Source of the DNA: Homoserinibacter sp. YIM 151385
GTDB lineage: Bacteria; Actinomycetota; Actinomycetes; Actinomycetales; Microbacteriaceae
Assembly (NCBI RefSeq): GCF_027912415.1
Contig: NZ_CP115175.1
Span: 62,001-126,000 of the forward strand
DNA length: 64,000 bases
Direction: 5' to 3'
Position numbers and translations under genes: made by a program. Shown one piece after another: positions 1 to 8,039 of this stretch. The notes under the pieces are model-generated. The model was not told where the DNA came from. It did no database searches and was given only the letters and a program-made list of their open reading frames with translations. The number at the start of each line of letters is the position of its first letter. The stretch's first letter is position 1.

Positions 1-1080
1 GGCTCGTACAAGATCCGCGGCGCCTACAACTTCATCGCGCAGCTCAGCGCCGAGCAGCGCGCGCGCGGCGTCGTCGCGGCCTCCGCCGGCAACCACGCGC
101 AGGGCGTCGCGCTCGCGGCGCGCGAGCTCGGGATCAGCGCGACCATCTTCATGCCGCTCGGCGTCGCGCTCCCGAAGCTGCAGGCCACGCGCGGCTACGG
201 CGCCGAGGTCGTCCTGCACGGCGCGATCGTCGACGAGACGCTCCAGGCCGCCCGCGACTTCGCCGAGCGCACCGGCGCCGTCATCGTGCCGCCCTTCGAC
301 CATCACGACATCGTCACCGGCCAGGCGACGCTGGGGCTCGAGATCCTCGAGCAGGCGCCGGATGTCGAGCACATCGTCGTCCCCGTCGGGGGAGGCGGCC
401 TCGCCTCGGGCGTCGCGGTCGCGGTGGAGTGGCTGGAGGCCGAACTCGGCCGGCGCGTGCGGGTCACGGGCGTGCAGGCGGCGAACGCGGCGGCCTACCC
501 GCCCTCGCTCGCGGCCGGCGAGCCGACGCTGACGCCGATCACCTCGACGCTCTCCGACGGCATCGCGGTCGGGAAGCCGGGCGCCCTCAACTTCGAGATC
601 ATCCGCCGCGCCGTCGACGAGGTCGTGACGGTCGACGAGGACGACACGGCCCGCGCGATCCTCGTGCTCCTCGAGCGCGCGAAGCTCGTCGTCGAGCCGG
701 CCGGCGCGGTCGGCGTCGCGGCGCTGCTCACGGGCGCCGTGCAGCCGCAGGGTCCGACCGTCGTGATCCTCTCGGGCGCGAACATCGACCCCATGGTCAT
801 GGAGCGCGTCATCAGCCGCGGCCTCTCGGCCTCCTCGCGCTATCTCAAGGTGACGATCCCGCTGCCCGACCGGCCGGGGCAGCTCGCGCGCATCGCCGAC
901 CTCATCGCCGAGGCGAACGCCAACGTCGTCGAGGTGCTGCACACGCGCCACGGGGTGGGTCTGCACATCAGCCAGGTGCAGATCGAGATCCACATGGAGA
1001 CGCGCGGCTCGGAGCACGCCGAGCACGTGCTCGAGGTCCTGCGCGGGGCCGGCTACCAGCCGCGCGTCGACCTGGAGTAG
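1..1080 (+). CDS. ilvA: Threonine ammonia-lyase (threonine dehydratase), 5' end outside window
   Basis: Frame 1 is open from the first base, so the N-terminus is missing; 359 residues remain. The PLP-lysine motif GSYKIRGA opens the fragment (Lys4), followed by SAGNHAQG and the phosphate-binding glycine loop VGGGGLASG near residue 130. A C-terminal ACT-like regulatory domain (about residues 280-359, containing PDRPGQLARIADLI) indicates effector control. The enzyme deaminates threonine to 2-oxobutyrate in the cytoplasm, feeding isoleucine synthesis. It converges on greA with about 30 bases between. Perhaps 50 residues are missing judging from family length. Biosynthetic versus catabolic type cannot be settled here. 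Confidence 0.93.
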   Translation, partial: GSYKIRGAYNFIAQLSAEQRARGVVAASAGNHAQGVALAARELGISATIFMPLGVALPKLQATRGYGAEVVLHGAIVDETLQAARDFAERTGAVIVPPFDHHDIVTGQATLGLEILEQAPDVEHIVVPVGGGGLASGVAVAVEWLEAELGRRVRVTGVQAANAAAYPPSLAAGEPTLTPITSTLSDGIAVGKPGALNFEIIRRAVDEVVTVDEDDTARAILVLLERAKLVVEPAGAVGVAALLTGAVQPQGPTVVILSGANIDPMVMERVISRGLSASSRYLKVTIPLPDRPGQLARIADLIAEANANVVEVLHTRHGVGLHISQVQIEIHMETRGSEHAEHVLEVLRGAGYQPRVDLE

Positions 1081-1110
1081 CGCGCGCCCCTCGACGAGCC
1101 GTGGGCGACC

Positions 1111-1599
1111 TCAGCCGGTGTAGGTCTGCACGTCGACGATCTCGACGGCGATCTCCTTGCCGCTGGGGGCCGCGTAGCTCGTCGTGTCGCCGATCTTGAG
1201 GTCGAGGATCGCCTGGCCGAGCGGGCTCGTGGCCGGGTAGACGTCGAGGTCCGAGCTGTCGTCCGCGATCTCGCGGCTGCCGAGCAGGAAGCGGGTATCG
1301 TCGCCCGCGATCTTCGCGGTGACGACGGTGCCGACCTCGACCACGCCGTGGCTCTCGGGCGCCTCGCCGACGACGGCGCTGCGCAGGAGCGCGGTGAGCG
1401 ATCGGATGCGGGCCTCGATCTTGCCCTGCTCGTCCTTCGCAGCGTGGTACCCGCCGTTCTCCTTGAGGTCGCCCTCCTCGCGCGCGATCTCGATCTTCTT
1501 CGCGATGTCGGCGCGCGCCGGCCCGCTGAGCTCCTCGAGCTCGGCGGCGAGACGGTCGTACGACTCCTGGGTCAGCCAGGTGGTGGGGGCGTCGGACAT
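1111..1599 (-). CDS. greA: Transcription elongation factor GreA
   Basis: This 162-residue protein has the two GreA domains: an N-terminal coiled coil (about residues 10-80, with LTQESYDRLAAELEEL and the tip region AREEGDLKENGGYHAAKDEQG bearing the acidic residues) and a C-terminal FKBP-like domain (ATSPLGQAILDLKIGDTTSY). It binds the RNA polymerase secondary channel and stimulates cleavage of backtracked transcripts. The ATG at 1599 is preceded by GAGGAGG five bases upstream; an in-frame TTG at 1620 lies upstream of that site and is unlikely. Length is typical. It lies downstream of the DUF4307 gene, as in mycobacteria. Confidence 0.95.
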   Translation of the reverse strand: MSDAPTTWLTQESYDRLAAELEELSGPARADIAKKIEIAREEGDLKENGGYHAAKDEQGKIEARIRSLTALLRSAVVGEAPESHGVVEVGTVVTAKIAGDDTRFLLGSREIADDSSDLDVYPATSPLGQAILDLKIGDTTSYAAPSGKEIAVEIVDVQTYTG

Positions 1600-1620
1600 G
1601 ATGTCCTCCTCAAAGATCAA

Positions 1621-1642
1621 GACCGGCCAGGATCGGCCGGTC
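1621..1642 (-). terminator. Hairpin upstream of greA with T-rich tail
   Basis: An 8-bp perfect stem, GACCGGCC (1621-1628) with GGCCGGTC (1635-1642), has a six-base loop. On the minus strand it is followed by TTGATCTTT, so it may terminate the DUF4307 transcript or act in the greA leader. Either role is inference. Confidence 0.45.
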
Positions 1643-1675
1643 TCCGGGTCAGGTGGTGCGAGGTGATCGCCCAGT

Positions 1676-2080
1676 CTAGGTCAGCCAGCATTCGGAGATC
1701 AATCCGGTGACGGCGGGCTCGGTGACCCGGATCGTCTCGCGGAAGGGCCTCGTGCGGGCCTCCGAGGCGGGGATGTCGACGATGCGCCAGCCGACGATCG
1801 CGTGCGTCGCGTTGAGCGCCTCGACCGCGCAGGATGCCGTCCTGCCGGGCTCGGCGGTGAGCTCCCAGCGCACCGTCACCTCCCCCTCCAGCTGCGTGTA
1901 GCCGAGGTCGCGGACCTCGAGGCTGGAGTCCGCGCCGAAGAGCCCGACCCAGACCACCCAGGCGACCGACAGGGCCACGGCGGCGGTGCCCGCGACGATC
2001 GCGAGCACGGTGCGGCGACGGCGGCGGCCGGGGGTGCGCCCGTAGCGGGCATCGAGGTCGTGGGCGGCGGGCTGGGTCAC
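1676..2080 (-). CDS. DUF4307 single-pass membrane protein
   Basis: This 134-residue protein has a charged N-terminus (PGRRRRR), one transmembrane segment (about residues 24-48, TVLAIVAGTAAVALSVAWVVWVG region) and an extracytoplasmic beta-rich domain with two Cys (about residues 86 and 131) that could pair. This layout and its position beside greA match the actinobacterial DUF4307 family (Rv1081c type). Function is unknown. The start is a GTG at 2080, back to back with a plus-strand small membrane gene. In mycobacteria the mycothiol-conjugate amidase mca lies on the far side of this gene; it is not present here. Confidence 0.8.
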   Translation of the reverse strand: MTQPAAHDLDARYGRTPGRRRRRTVLAIVAGTAAVALSVAWVVWVGLFGADSSLEVRDLGYTQLEGEVTVRWELTAEPGRTASCAVEALNATHAIVGWRIVDIPASEARTRPFRETIRVTEPAVTGLISECWLT

Positions 2081-2114
2081 GTGGCGTCCGGATCTGAGGT
2101 GGTGGTGCGGCGTC

Positions 2115-2120
2115 TAAACT
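2115..2120 (+). promoter_or_regulatory. Candidate -10 element TAAACT
   Basis: TAAACT lies in the divergent gap, 42 bases before the GTG of the small membrane protein. No good -35 is visible. The leader would be about 30 bases. Confidence 0.35.
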
Positions 2121-2156
2121 GGCTCCAGGCTATTCGCTCTCGACCGAGAGGCACCC

Positions 2157-2459
2157 GTGCTCCACTGGCTCGCCGCCGCCACCCCCGATCCGCTCGTGCC
2201 GCCGTCGGGCGTGCCCGACGAGCTCGTCTTCCCGGGCGTCTGGGGCTTCATCGCGACGGCCGGCATCGCGATCGCGGCGGTCCTGCTCATCATCGACATG
2301 GTGCGCCGCGTGCGCCGCCTCACCTACCGCGCGCAGATCCGCGAGCAGCTCGATGCGGAGCGCGCCGAGCGCGAGGCCGCGGAGGCCGAGGGCGCGACGC
2401 CCGCGTCGGACGCGCCGACGACGGATCCCGCCGAGCCCGAGCAGCCCGGCGCCCGCTAG
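2157..2459 (+). CDS. Small conserved membrane protein (Rv1083-like position)
   Basis: This 100-residue protein has one transmembrane helix (about residues 28-50, GVWGFIATAGIAIAAVLLIIDMV) followed by a basic then strongly acidic, Ala/Glu-rich cytoplasmic tail. It starts with GTG at 2157. Its place between DUF4307 and the hemolysin III/cis-prenyltransferase pair matches the small membrane protein found there in mycobacteria. No enzymatic motif is visible and the role is unknown. Its stop overlaps the stop of the convergent hemolysin III gene by four bases. Confidence 0.75.
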   Translation: MLHWLAAATPDPLVPPSGVPDELVFPGVWGFIATAGIAIAAVLLIIDMVRRVRRLTYRAQIREQLDAERAEREAAEAEGATPASDAPTTDPAEPEQPGAR

Positions 2460-3211
2460 ACCGCGACCGGGTCGAGCGCGATGAGCAGGATCCCGGTCCA
2501 CTGCGCGAGGAACGCGATCACGGTGCACGAGTGGAAGATCTCGTGGAAGCCGAAGACGCCCGGCACGGGGTTCGGCCGCTTGAGGCCGTAGAACACGGCG
2601 CCCACCGTGTACGACAGGCCGCCCGCGACCACGAGGACCATGGTCGCCACGTTCGCCTGGAACAGGTCGACGATGTAGAGCATCGCCGCCCAGCCGAGCA
2701 GGATGTAGAGCGCGACGTAGAGCCAGCGCGGCGCCGAGAGCCAGAAGATGCGGAAGCCGATGCCGAGCAGCGCTCCGCCCCACACCATCGCGAGCAGCAG
2801 CGTCGCCTTGTCGACCGGGAGCGCGCACACCGCGAGCGGCGTGTAGGTGCCGGCGATCAGCAGGAAGATGTTGGAGTGGTCGATCCGGCGGAAGATCGCC
2901 TTGACCCTCGGGCTCCAGTTGAAGCGGTGGTAGGTCGCCGAGACGCCGAAGAGCAGCAGCGAGGAGGCCATGAAGATCGCCGAGGCCGCCTTCGCGGGGC
3001 CGCCGTCGGCGAGGACGATGAGCACGACGCCCGCCGCGATCGCGAGGGGGAAGGTGACCGCGTGGATCCAGCCGCGCCAGGTCGGCTTGAGCTCCACCTG
3101 GCCGTGCGTGAGCTCGTCGTGGAGGAGCGGGATGTTGGGGAGATCGCCCGAGGGGTCGGCCGCGGCGCGCTCGGCTGCAGCGGGGGCGTCGTGTCTCGTC
3201 CGGCGGGGCAT
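2456..3211 (-). CDS. Hemolysin III / PAQR-family membrane protein (TrhA type)
   Basis: This 251-residue protein has about seven hydrophobic helices between residues 50 and 245. PAQR-family motifs are present: an Ser/His pair in LLLFGVSATYHRF (TM2-3) and the C-terminal GVFGFHEIFHSCTVIAF with paired His, which form the metal site of the family. The N-terminus is acidic and cytoplasmic. Bacterial members have been linked to membrane homeostasis; haemolytic activity should not be assumed. The ATG at 3211 is 12 bases after TATCAT on the minus strand, so a leaderless transcript is likely. It is divergent from the cis-prenyltransferase, as are Rv1085c and Rv1086. Confidence 0.88.
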   Translation of the reverse strand: MPRRTRHDAPAAAERAAADPSGDLPNIPLLHDELTHGQVELKPTWRGWIHAVTFPLAIAAGVVLIVLADGGPAKAASAIFMASSLLLFGVSATYHRFNWSPRVKAIFRRIDHSNIFLLIAGTYTPLAVCALPVDKATLLLAMVWGGALLGIGFRIFWLSAPRWLYVALYILLGWAAMLYIVDLFQANVATMVLVVAGGLSYTVGAVFYGLKRPNPVPGVFGFHEIFHSCTVIAFLAQWTGILLIALDPVAV

Positions 3212-3217
3212 GCCCCG

Positions 3218-3223
3218 ATGATA
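3218..3223 (-). promoter_or_regulatory. -10 element TATCAT of hemolysin III gene
   Basis: TATCAT on the minus strand has its first base exactly 12 before the ATG at 3211, the spacing repeated at many starts in this window. It fits a leaderless promoter. Confidence 0.55.
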
Positions 3224-3263
3224 GGCCCGCGCACGGGCGGGTCCGCTGGGAGCCGCGGTGGAC

Positions 3264-3269
3264 TACCGT
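3264..3269 (+). promoter_or_regulatory. -10 element TACCGT of the cis-prenyltransferase
   Basis: TACCGT lies 12 bases before the GTG at 3276. This favours 3276 over the GTG at 3258, which would place the hexamer inside the coding region. Confidence 0.55.
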
Positions 3270-3275
3270 AGCGAT

Positions 3276-4061
3276 GTGCGCGAGCGGAGCAGGCGAGGTG
3301 GCGGCGGCCTCCTCTACGGCCTCTACCAGGCGCGACTCCGTCGGCAGCTGCAGGGGCGCGCGCATCCCGCGCACGTGGCGATGATCATCGACGGCAACCG
3401 CCGATGGGCGCGCGAGCGGGCGCTGGAGACGGCCGCGCACGGGCATCGGGCGGGCGCCGAGAAGATGCGCGAGTTCCTCGGCTGGTGCGACGACGCCGGC
3501 ATCGGCGTCGTGACGCTCTACCTGCTCTCGACCGACAACCTCGGTGCGCGCCCCGAGGAGGAGCTGCGCGAGCTCGTCGAGATCATCGCCGACCTCGCCG
3601 ACGACCTCTCACGCGCGGCCGACTGGCGCATCCAGCACGTGGGCGCCGCCGACGGGCTCCCGGATGCGCTCGTGCAGGTGCTCCGCGCGGCCGAGGCGCG
3701 CACCGCCCGCAACCGCGGCCTGCACGTGAACCTCGCGGTCGGTTACGGGGGACGCCGGGAGATCACGGATGCGATGCGCAGCATCGTGCGCGCGCACGGC
3801 GAGCGCGGCGGGACGATCGTCGATCTCGCCGAGTACCTGACGCCCGAGATGGTGGGCGAGCACCTCTACACCCAGGGGCAGCCCGACCCGGACCTCATCA
3901 TCCGCACCTCGGGCGAGCAGCGCCTCAGCGACTTCATGCTCTGGCAGAGCGCGCACAGCGAGTTCTACTTCGTGGAGGCGCTCGGGCCCGACCTCCGCGA
4001 GGTCGACTTCCTGCGCGCGCTCCGCGACTACGCGAAGCGGCATCGGCGGTTTGGCCAATGA
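3276..4061 (+). CDS. Isoprenyl transferase (short-chain cis-prenyltransferase, UppS family)
   Basis: This 261-residue enzyme has the family signature HVAMIIDGNRRWAR (catalytic Asp and phosphate-binding GNRR), the middle motif TLYLLSTDNL, and the C-terminal DPDLIIRTSGEQRLSDFMLWQSAHSEFYF. It condenses isopentenyl diphosphate with an allylic diphosphate to cis-polyprenyl diphosphates for envelope carrier-lipid synthesis. TDNL rather than the more common TENW, together with pairing to hemolysin III, matches the short-chain Z-FPP synthase type Rv1086. Chain length is inferred, not shown. The GTG at 3276 was chosen from the TACCGT spacing; 3258 is an alternative. Its stop overlaps the next start (ATGA). 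Confidence 0.9.
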   Translation: MRERSRRGGGGLLYGLYQARLRRQLQGRAHPAHVAMIIDGNRRWARERALETAAHGHRAGAEKMREFLGWCDDAGIGVVTLYLLSTDNLGARPEEELRELVEIIADLADDLSRAADWRIQHVGAADGLPDALVQVLRAAEARTARNRGLHVNLAVGYGGRREITDAMRSIVRAHGERGGTIVDLAEYLTPEMVGEHLYTQGQPDPDLIIRTSGEQRLSDFMLWQSAHSEFYFVEALGPDLREVDFLRALRDYAKRHRRFGQ

Positions 4062-5173
4062 CGGGGATCGACGACTACGCGGCCTCCTTCTCCGAGGAGC
4101 CCGGCTTCCTCGACTTCGCGGCCTTCGGGCCGACGGGCACGGCCGTCGCGGGCGAGCTGGCGAGCCTCACCCACGTGCTCGAGCACGCGCGTCCCGGCGC
4201 GGCGGGCGCGCTCTTCGAGCAGCGGCCCCGCGTCCTCCGGGCGGTCTCGGCGCTCACCGGCTTCGACGCCTCGCAGATCGTGTTCCAGCCGAACACCACG
4301 CAGGGCCTCATGCACGCCGTCTTCGGGCTGACGGGCGGGGTGCTCATCTCGCCGGCCGAGTTCCCGAGCCTCCCCTTCGCCGCCGAGCGCGCCCGCGCCG
4401 CGCTCGGCGCCGTCCAGCCGGTCTGGCTGCGTACCGAGCACGGGCGCGTGACGCCGGGCGACATCCGCGAGCAGCTCACGCCCTCGGTCGTCGCGGTCGG
4501 GGTGAGTCTCGTCGACTTCCGCACCGGCTACCTCGCCGACCTCGAGGGCATCCGCCAGGTCATCGGCGACCGGCTCCTCATCGTCGACGCGATGCAGGGC
4601 TTCGGCGTCGTCGACGCCCCCTGGGAGGTCGCGGACGTCGTCGCGGCGGGCGGCCAGAAGTGGGTGCGGGCCGGCTGGGGCACGGGCTTCCTCGCGCTCG
4701 GCGAGCGCGCGCTCGAGCACCTCACCCCGGTCTGGTCGGGCATCAACGGCACGGATGTCGAGGGCACGCCCATGGACGGGGTCCCCGAGCCCTCGCGCAG
4801 CGCGGCCGCGTTCCAGGTCTCGAACCCCGACCCCCTCGCGCAGGCGCGGCTCGCCGGCGCCCTCGAGCAGCTCGCCGAGGTCGGGGTGGCGGCCGTCAAC
4901 GGGCGGATCGCGGAGCGGGTCTCCGAGATCATCGACCTCGCCGACGAGTTCGCGCTGCCGGTGGTCTCGCCGCGGGCCGAGCACGAGCGCGCGGGCATCG
5001 TCGTCCTCGAGCCGGAACCCGAGCGGCTGACGGCGCTCGCCGCATCCCTCGTCAACCACGGCGTCAGCGCGACCGTGCGCGCGGGGACGGCGCGGCTGTC
5101 CGCGCACGCCTCGACGGACACGGAGACCCTCGCGATGCTCCGGGCCGCGCTGCTGTCCTGGGCGACGAGCTGA
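4058..5173 (+). CDS. Class V aminotransferase-fold PLP enzyme
   Basis: This 371-residue protein belongs to fold-type I, class V (NifS/kynureninase-like). Visible are the substrate/PLP region NTTQGLMHAVFG, an Asp-containing VDAMQGFGVVDAP that would contact the PLP ring nitrogen, and AAGGQKWVRAGWGTGFL with the Schiff-base Lys. The ATG overlaps the cis-prenyltransferase stop by four bases (ATGA), so the two are probably translationally coupled, an unusual pairing. The substrate cannot be named: cysteine desulfurase needs a catalytic Cys loop, and none is seen. It could act on a small amino acid or amine. Confidence 0.8.
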   Translation: MTGIDDYAASFSEEPGFLDFAAFGPTGTAVAGELASLTHVLEHARPGAAGALFEQRPRVLRAVSALTGFDASQIVFQPNTTQGLMHAVFGLTGGVLISPAEFPSLPFAAERARAALGAVQPVWLRTEHGRVTPGDIREQLTPSVVAVGVSLVDFRTGYLADLEGIRQVIGDRLLIVDAMQGFGVVDAPWEVADVVAAGGQKWVRAGWGTGFLALGERALEHLTPVWSGINGTDVEGTPMDGVPEPSRSAAAFQVSNPDPLAQARLAGALEQLAEVGVAAVNGRIAERVSEIIDLADEFALPVVSPRAEHERAGIVVLEPEPERLTALAASLVNHGVSATVRAGTARLSAHASTDTETLAMLRAALLSWATS

Positions 5174-5237
5174 CCGCAGTTCACCAGATCGTCACATGCC
5201 CGCGCGTGTCGCGGCGAGCCGTGTCGGAACCCGAGCG

Positions 5238-5243
5238 TAGGTT
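5238..5243 (+). promoter_or_regulatory. Candidate -10 TAGGTT for phoH2
   Basis: TAGGTT predicts a transcript starting near 5250, just before the paired leader segments. No clear -35 is seen. The leader to the GTG at 5363 would be about 110 bases. Confidence 0.45.
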
Positions 5244-5249
5244 CAGACC

Positions 5250-5349
5250 CATCAGGCATGGCGTCTGATCGGAGCGGCCACACAAGTTCGCCTCCGTGGA
5301 GCACTTCGGCCGTTCCGCCATTTGAGAGCCGGATGCGCCTCGCATCCGG
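5250..5349 (+). promoter_or_regulatory. Structured 5' leader of phoH2
   Basis: Three nested pairings can be drawn. A 10-bp stem joins 5270-5279 with 5308-5317 (one G-U pair). Inside it AAGT (5284-5287) pairs with ACTT (5303-5306). A small ATCAG/CTGAT hairpin precedes it (5251-5255 with 5265-5269). A further GGATGCG/CGCATCC hairpin (stem 7) lies near 5331-5348, directly before the GAGGAG ribosome site. No known riboswitch consensus was recognised. Mycobacterial phoH2 has an antitoxin gene here instead. Confidence 0.5.
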
Positions 5350-5362
5350 GCGAGGAGTGGCA

Positions 5363-6736
5363 GTGCCCGCAATCGACCAGCCCCAGTCGAGCTCCACCAC
5401 CCGCCGGAAGCCGGACGCCGCCGCGGCGTCGGGCGCCGCCCAGCAGGAGCGGACCTACGTGCTCGACACGTCCGTCCTGCTGAGCGATCCGAGAGCCGTC
5501 TACCGCTTCGCGGAGCATGCCGTCGTGCTGCCCGTCGTCGTGGTGACCGAGCTCGAGGCGAAGCGGCACGACCCGGAGATCGGCTACTTCGCGCGCCAGG
5601 CGCTGCGGCTCCTCGACGAGCTGCGCGTCGAGCATGAGCGCCTCGACTTCCCGATCCAGGTGGGGGAGGCGGGCGGCACGCTGCGCGTCGAGCTCAACCA
5701 CTCGAACATGTCGGTGCTGCCCTCGGGGCTGCAGCTGAACGACAACGACTCCCGCATCCTCGCCGTCGCGATGAACCTCGCGAACGAGGGGCTCGCCGTG
5801 ACGGTCGTGTCGAAGGATCTGCCGCTGCGCGTCAAGGCGGCCTCGATCGGCCTCCAGGCCGAGGAGTACCGCGCCGAGCTCGCCGTCGACTCCGGCTACA
5901 CCGGCATGGCCGAGCTGCCGCTCTCGGCCGAGGAGATGGCGGCGCTCTACGACGCCGAGGAGGGCTCCTCGCGCCGGGTGCAGGATCTGCCGATCAACAC
6001 GAGCCTCGTCATCACCTCGGAGCGCGGCTCGGCGCTCGGGCGCGTCAGCGCGCGCGGCCGCTTCAGGCTGGTGCGCGGCGACCGCGACGTCTTCGGCCTG
6101 CACGGCCGCAGCGCCGAGCAGCGGCTCGCGATCGACCTCCTCCTCGACCCGGAGATCGGGATCGTGTCGCTCGGCGGGCGCGCCGGCACCGGCAAGAGCG
6201 CCCTCGCCCTGTGCGCGGGGCTGGAGGCGGTGCTGGAGAAGCAGCAGCACCGCAAGATCATGGTCTTCCGCCCGCTCTACGCGGTCGGCGGGCAGGAGCT
6301 CGGCTACCTGCCCGGCGACAAGGACGAGAAGATGAACCCGTGGGGGCAGGCGGTCTTCGACACGCTCGGCGCCCTCGTGAGCGACAACGTGCTCGAGGAG
6401 GTCACGGAGCGGGGGATGCTCGAGGTCCTGCCCCTCACCCACATCCGCGGCCGCTCGCTGCACGACGCCTTCGTGATCGTGGACGAGGCGCAGTCGCTCG
6501 AGCGGAACGTCCTGCTCACGGTGCTCTCGCGCATCGGGCAGAACTCGCGGGTCGTGCTCACGCACGACGTCGCGCAGCGCGACAACCTCCGGGTGGGGCG
6601 CCACGACGGCGTCGCGAGCGTCATCGAGACGCTGAAGGGCCACCCGCTGTTCGCGCACATCACGCTGACGCGCTCCGAGCGCTCGGCGGTGGCGGCGCTC
6701 GTGACGGAGCTGCTGGAGGGGAACGAGCTGGCGTAG
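5363..6736 (+). CDS. phoH2: PhoH2: PIN-domain plus PhoH ATPase RNA helicase/nuclease
   Basis: This 457-residue fusion has an N-terminal PIN nuclease domain (about residues 20-155) with acidic residues in [33 protein letters not shown] and [13 protein letters not shown] PhoH ATPase domain follows (about residues 255-455) with Walker [10 protein letters not shown] and Walker [11 protein letters not shown]. In mycobacteria PhoH2 unwinds and cleaves RNA and forms a toxin-antitoxin pair with PhoAT. No antitoxin reading frame is visible here. The GTG at 5363 has GAGGAG five bases upstream; an upstream ATG at 5258 lies inside the paired leader and is less likely. It converges on the zinc lipoprotein gene. 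Confidence 0.92.
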   Translation: MPAIDQPQSSSTTRRKPDAAAASGAAQQERTYVLDTSVLLSDPRAVYRFAEHAVVLPVVVVTELEAKRHDPEIGYFARQALRLLDELRVEHERLDFPIQVGEAGGTLRVELNHSNMSVLPSGLQLNDNDSRILAVAMNLANEGLAVTVVSKDLPLRVKAASIGLQAEEYRAELAVDSGYTGMAELPLSAEEMAALYDAEEGSSRRVQDLPINTSLVITSERGSALGRVSARGRFRLVRGDRDVFGLHGRSAEQRLAIDLLLDPEIGIVSLGGRAGTGKSALALCAGLEAVLEKQQHRKIMVFRPLYAVGGQELGYLPGDKDEKMNPWGQAVFDTLGALVSDNVLEEVTERGMLEVLPLTHIRGRSLHDAFVIVDEAQSLERNVLLTVLSRIGQNSRVVLTHDVAQRDNLRVGRHDGVASVIETLKGHPLFAHITLTRSERSAVAALVTELLEGNELA

Positions 6737-6746
6737 ACGCACGATT

Positions 6747-6804
6747 CCCCCGGGTCGCGACGATCCCGCCTGCTCGGGCAGGGGACGTCGTCGCGACCCG
6801 GGGG
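6747..6804. terminator. Long inverted repeat between convergent phoH2 and aztD-like gene
   Basis: A 17-bp perfect stem (6747-6763 with 6788-6804) encloses a 24-base loop that itself forms CCTGC/GCAGG. It lies in the 81-base gap between two converging stops, so a bidirectional terminator or REP-like role is likely. Confidence 0.7.
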
Positions 6805-6817
6805 CGTCGAAGGGGGA

Positions 6818-8002
6818 CTAGCCGGCGACCGCGAGCTCGACGGGCGCCGCGGCGAGCTGCGCCGTCGCGGTGATCTCGCCCGAGTCGACGTCCACCGCGA
6901 GGAGGCGGTCCGAGGCGGGGTCGGTCACGAGCGCGCTGTGCTCCCAGACCTTGAGCGCCGGGTGCGCGTCCTGCCACTCGGCGGGGCCCTCCCACGCGTC
7001 GATGAGCGGGAAGGAGGCGGTGGTCTCGCCCGTCGCCGGGTCGATGACGTGGAGGGCGCCGTCGGTGCCGAGGAGCAGCGCCTCGTCGTGCGGGCCGCGC
7101 GCGAGGTCGCGGAAGGTGTATCCGGCCGGCGCCTCGTGCACGCTCAGCTCGCCCGCCGCGGTGTCGATGAGCGAGAACGACGAGAGCACGTAGCCCTCGG
7201 CGTCGGGGTCGTCGTTGTAGTCGCCGAGCGCGACGGGCGAGTCGTGCGTCGTGAACTGGTTGCCGATGCGGCCGAACTCGTCGGGGGCGGCGAGCTTCTC
7301 GAACGCGCCCGCCGCGTAGACGAGCACGCCGTCCTCGCAGCCGAAGACGGCGACCTCGCCGGCCGCCGTGCCCTCGCCGTGGACGCCGGGGCACTCCTCG
7401 TTCCGGGTGATCTCCTTCCGGCCGGCCCCGAGCGCGCGGACGCCGCTGCGCGACTCGCTGTCGCCGATCGTCGTGAGGAGGGTGCCGTCCTCGAGCTGCA
7501 GGGCGACGCCGTGGTGCGCGTCCTCGGACTCGACCACCTCGGACTCGGGGGCCTCGTGCGAGCCGAGGAAGGCATCCGTGTCGAAGAGGGTGGCGTCGCC
7601 GGTCGCGTCGTCGAAGAGCACGGTCGTGCCGGCGTGGGGGACCACGTGGCCGGCGGCGTCCGCGGGGATCACGAGCTCGGTCAGCTCGGGCTCGCCCGTG
7701 GTGCCGGCCGCCGTGTCGAGCAGCTGGAAGCCCTCGGCGGTCGTGACCATGACGTGGCGCCCGTCGCCGACGGGGTTGACGCGGGTGAAGCCCTCGATGG
7801 GCAGCTCGGCGACCTGCTCGAGGGTGGCGGCGTCGAGGACGGCGATGCCGCCCTCGTAGGTGACGGCGATGCGCGCTCCGGCGGCCTGCCCGTCGGTCTC
7901 GTCGGGGGCGGCGTCGGGGGCGGCGCTCGTCGCGCAGCCGCTGAGGAGGAGGCCGGCGGCGGCGAGTGCCCCGGCGGCCGTGATGATGCGGTGTCGTCTC
8001 AT
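6818..8002 (-). CDS. aztD: Zinc chaperone-like beta-propeller lipoprotein (AztD family), copy 1
   Basis: This 394-residue lipoprotein has the lipobox LLLSGC (Cys near residue 23), then repeated blade-like segments typical of AztD propellers (for example GALHVIDPATGETTASFPLID). Candidate zinc ligands include VVPHAGT, EDAHHGVALQ, ARGPHDEALLLG and KVWEHSALV. A conserved Cys pair (EECPG...VFGCEDG) could form a disulfide. AztD proteins are extracytoplasmic zinc carriers that hand metal to the AztC binding protein. The ATG at 8002 was chosen because AGGA lies eight bases upstream. A Zur-like box overlaps its promoter, so it is separately controlled from the upstream aztBDC unit. Confidence 0.82.
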   Translation of the reverse strand: MRRHRIITAAGALAAAGLLLSGCATSAAPDAAPDETDGQAAGARIAVTYEGGIAVLDAATLEQVAELPIEGFTRVNPVGDGRHVMVTTAEGFQLLDTAAGTTGEPELTELVIPADAAGHVVPHAGTTVLFDDATGDATLFDTDAFLGSHEAPESEVVESEDAHHGVALQLEDGTLLTTIGDSESRSGVRALGAGRKEITRNEECPGVHGEGTAAGEVAVFGCEDGVLVYAAGAFEKLAAPDEFGRIGNQFTTHDSPVALGDYNDDPDAEGYVLSSFSLIDTAAGELSVHEAPAGYTFRDLARGPHDEALLLGTDGALHVIDPATGETTASFPLIDAWEGPAEWQDAHPALKVWEHSALVTDPASDRLLAVDVDSGEITATAQLAAAPVELAVAG

Positions 8003-8016
8003 GTCGAGCATCCTAT

Positions 8017-8031
8017 TGATAACCATTCTCA
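8017..8031 (-). promoter_or_regulatory. Zur-like box upstream of aztD copy 1
   Basis: Read on the minus strand this 15-mer is TGAGAATGGTTATCA. It matches the actinobacterial Zur consensus (TGANAATGATTATCA-like palindrome) and sits just before the start at 8002. Zinc-replete repression is expected. Confidence 0.8.
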
Positions 8032-8039
8032 ATACAAAA

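Noticed and set aside
3258-3275. GTG at 3258 as the cis-prenyltransferase start
   Set aside because: The TACCGT -10 would then lie within the coding region; 3276 fits the spacing seen at many other genes.
5258-5362. ATG at 5258 as the phoH2 start, adding 35 residues
   Set aside because: The added segment is low-complexity, lies in the paired leader, and a GAGGAG site fits the GTG at 5363.
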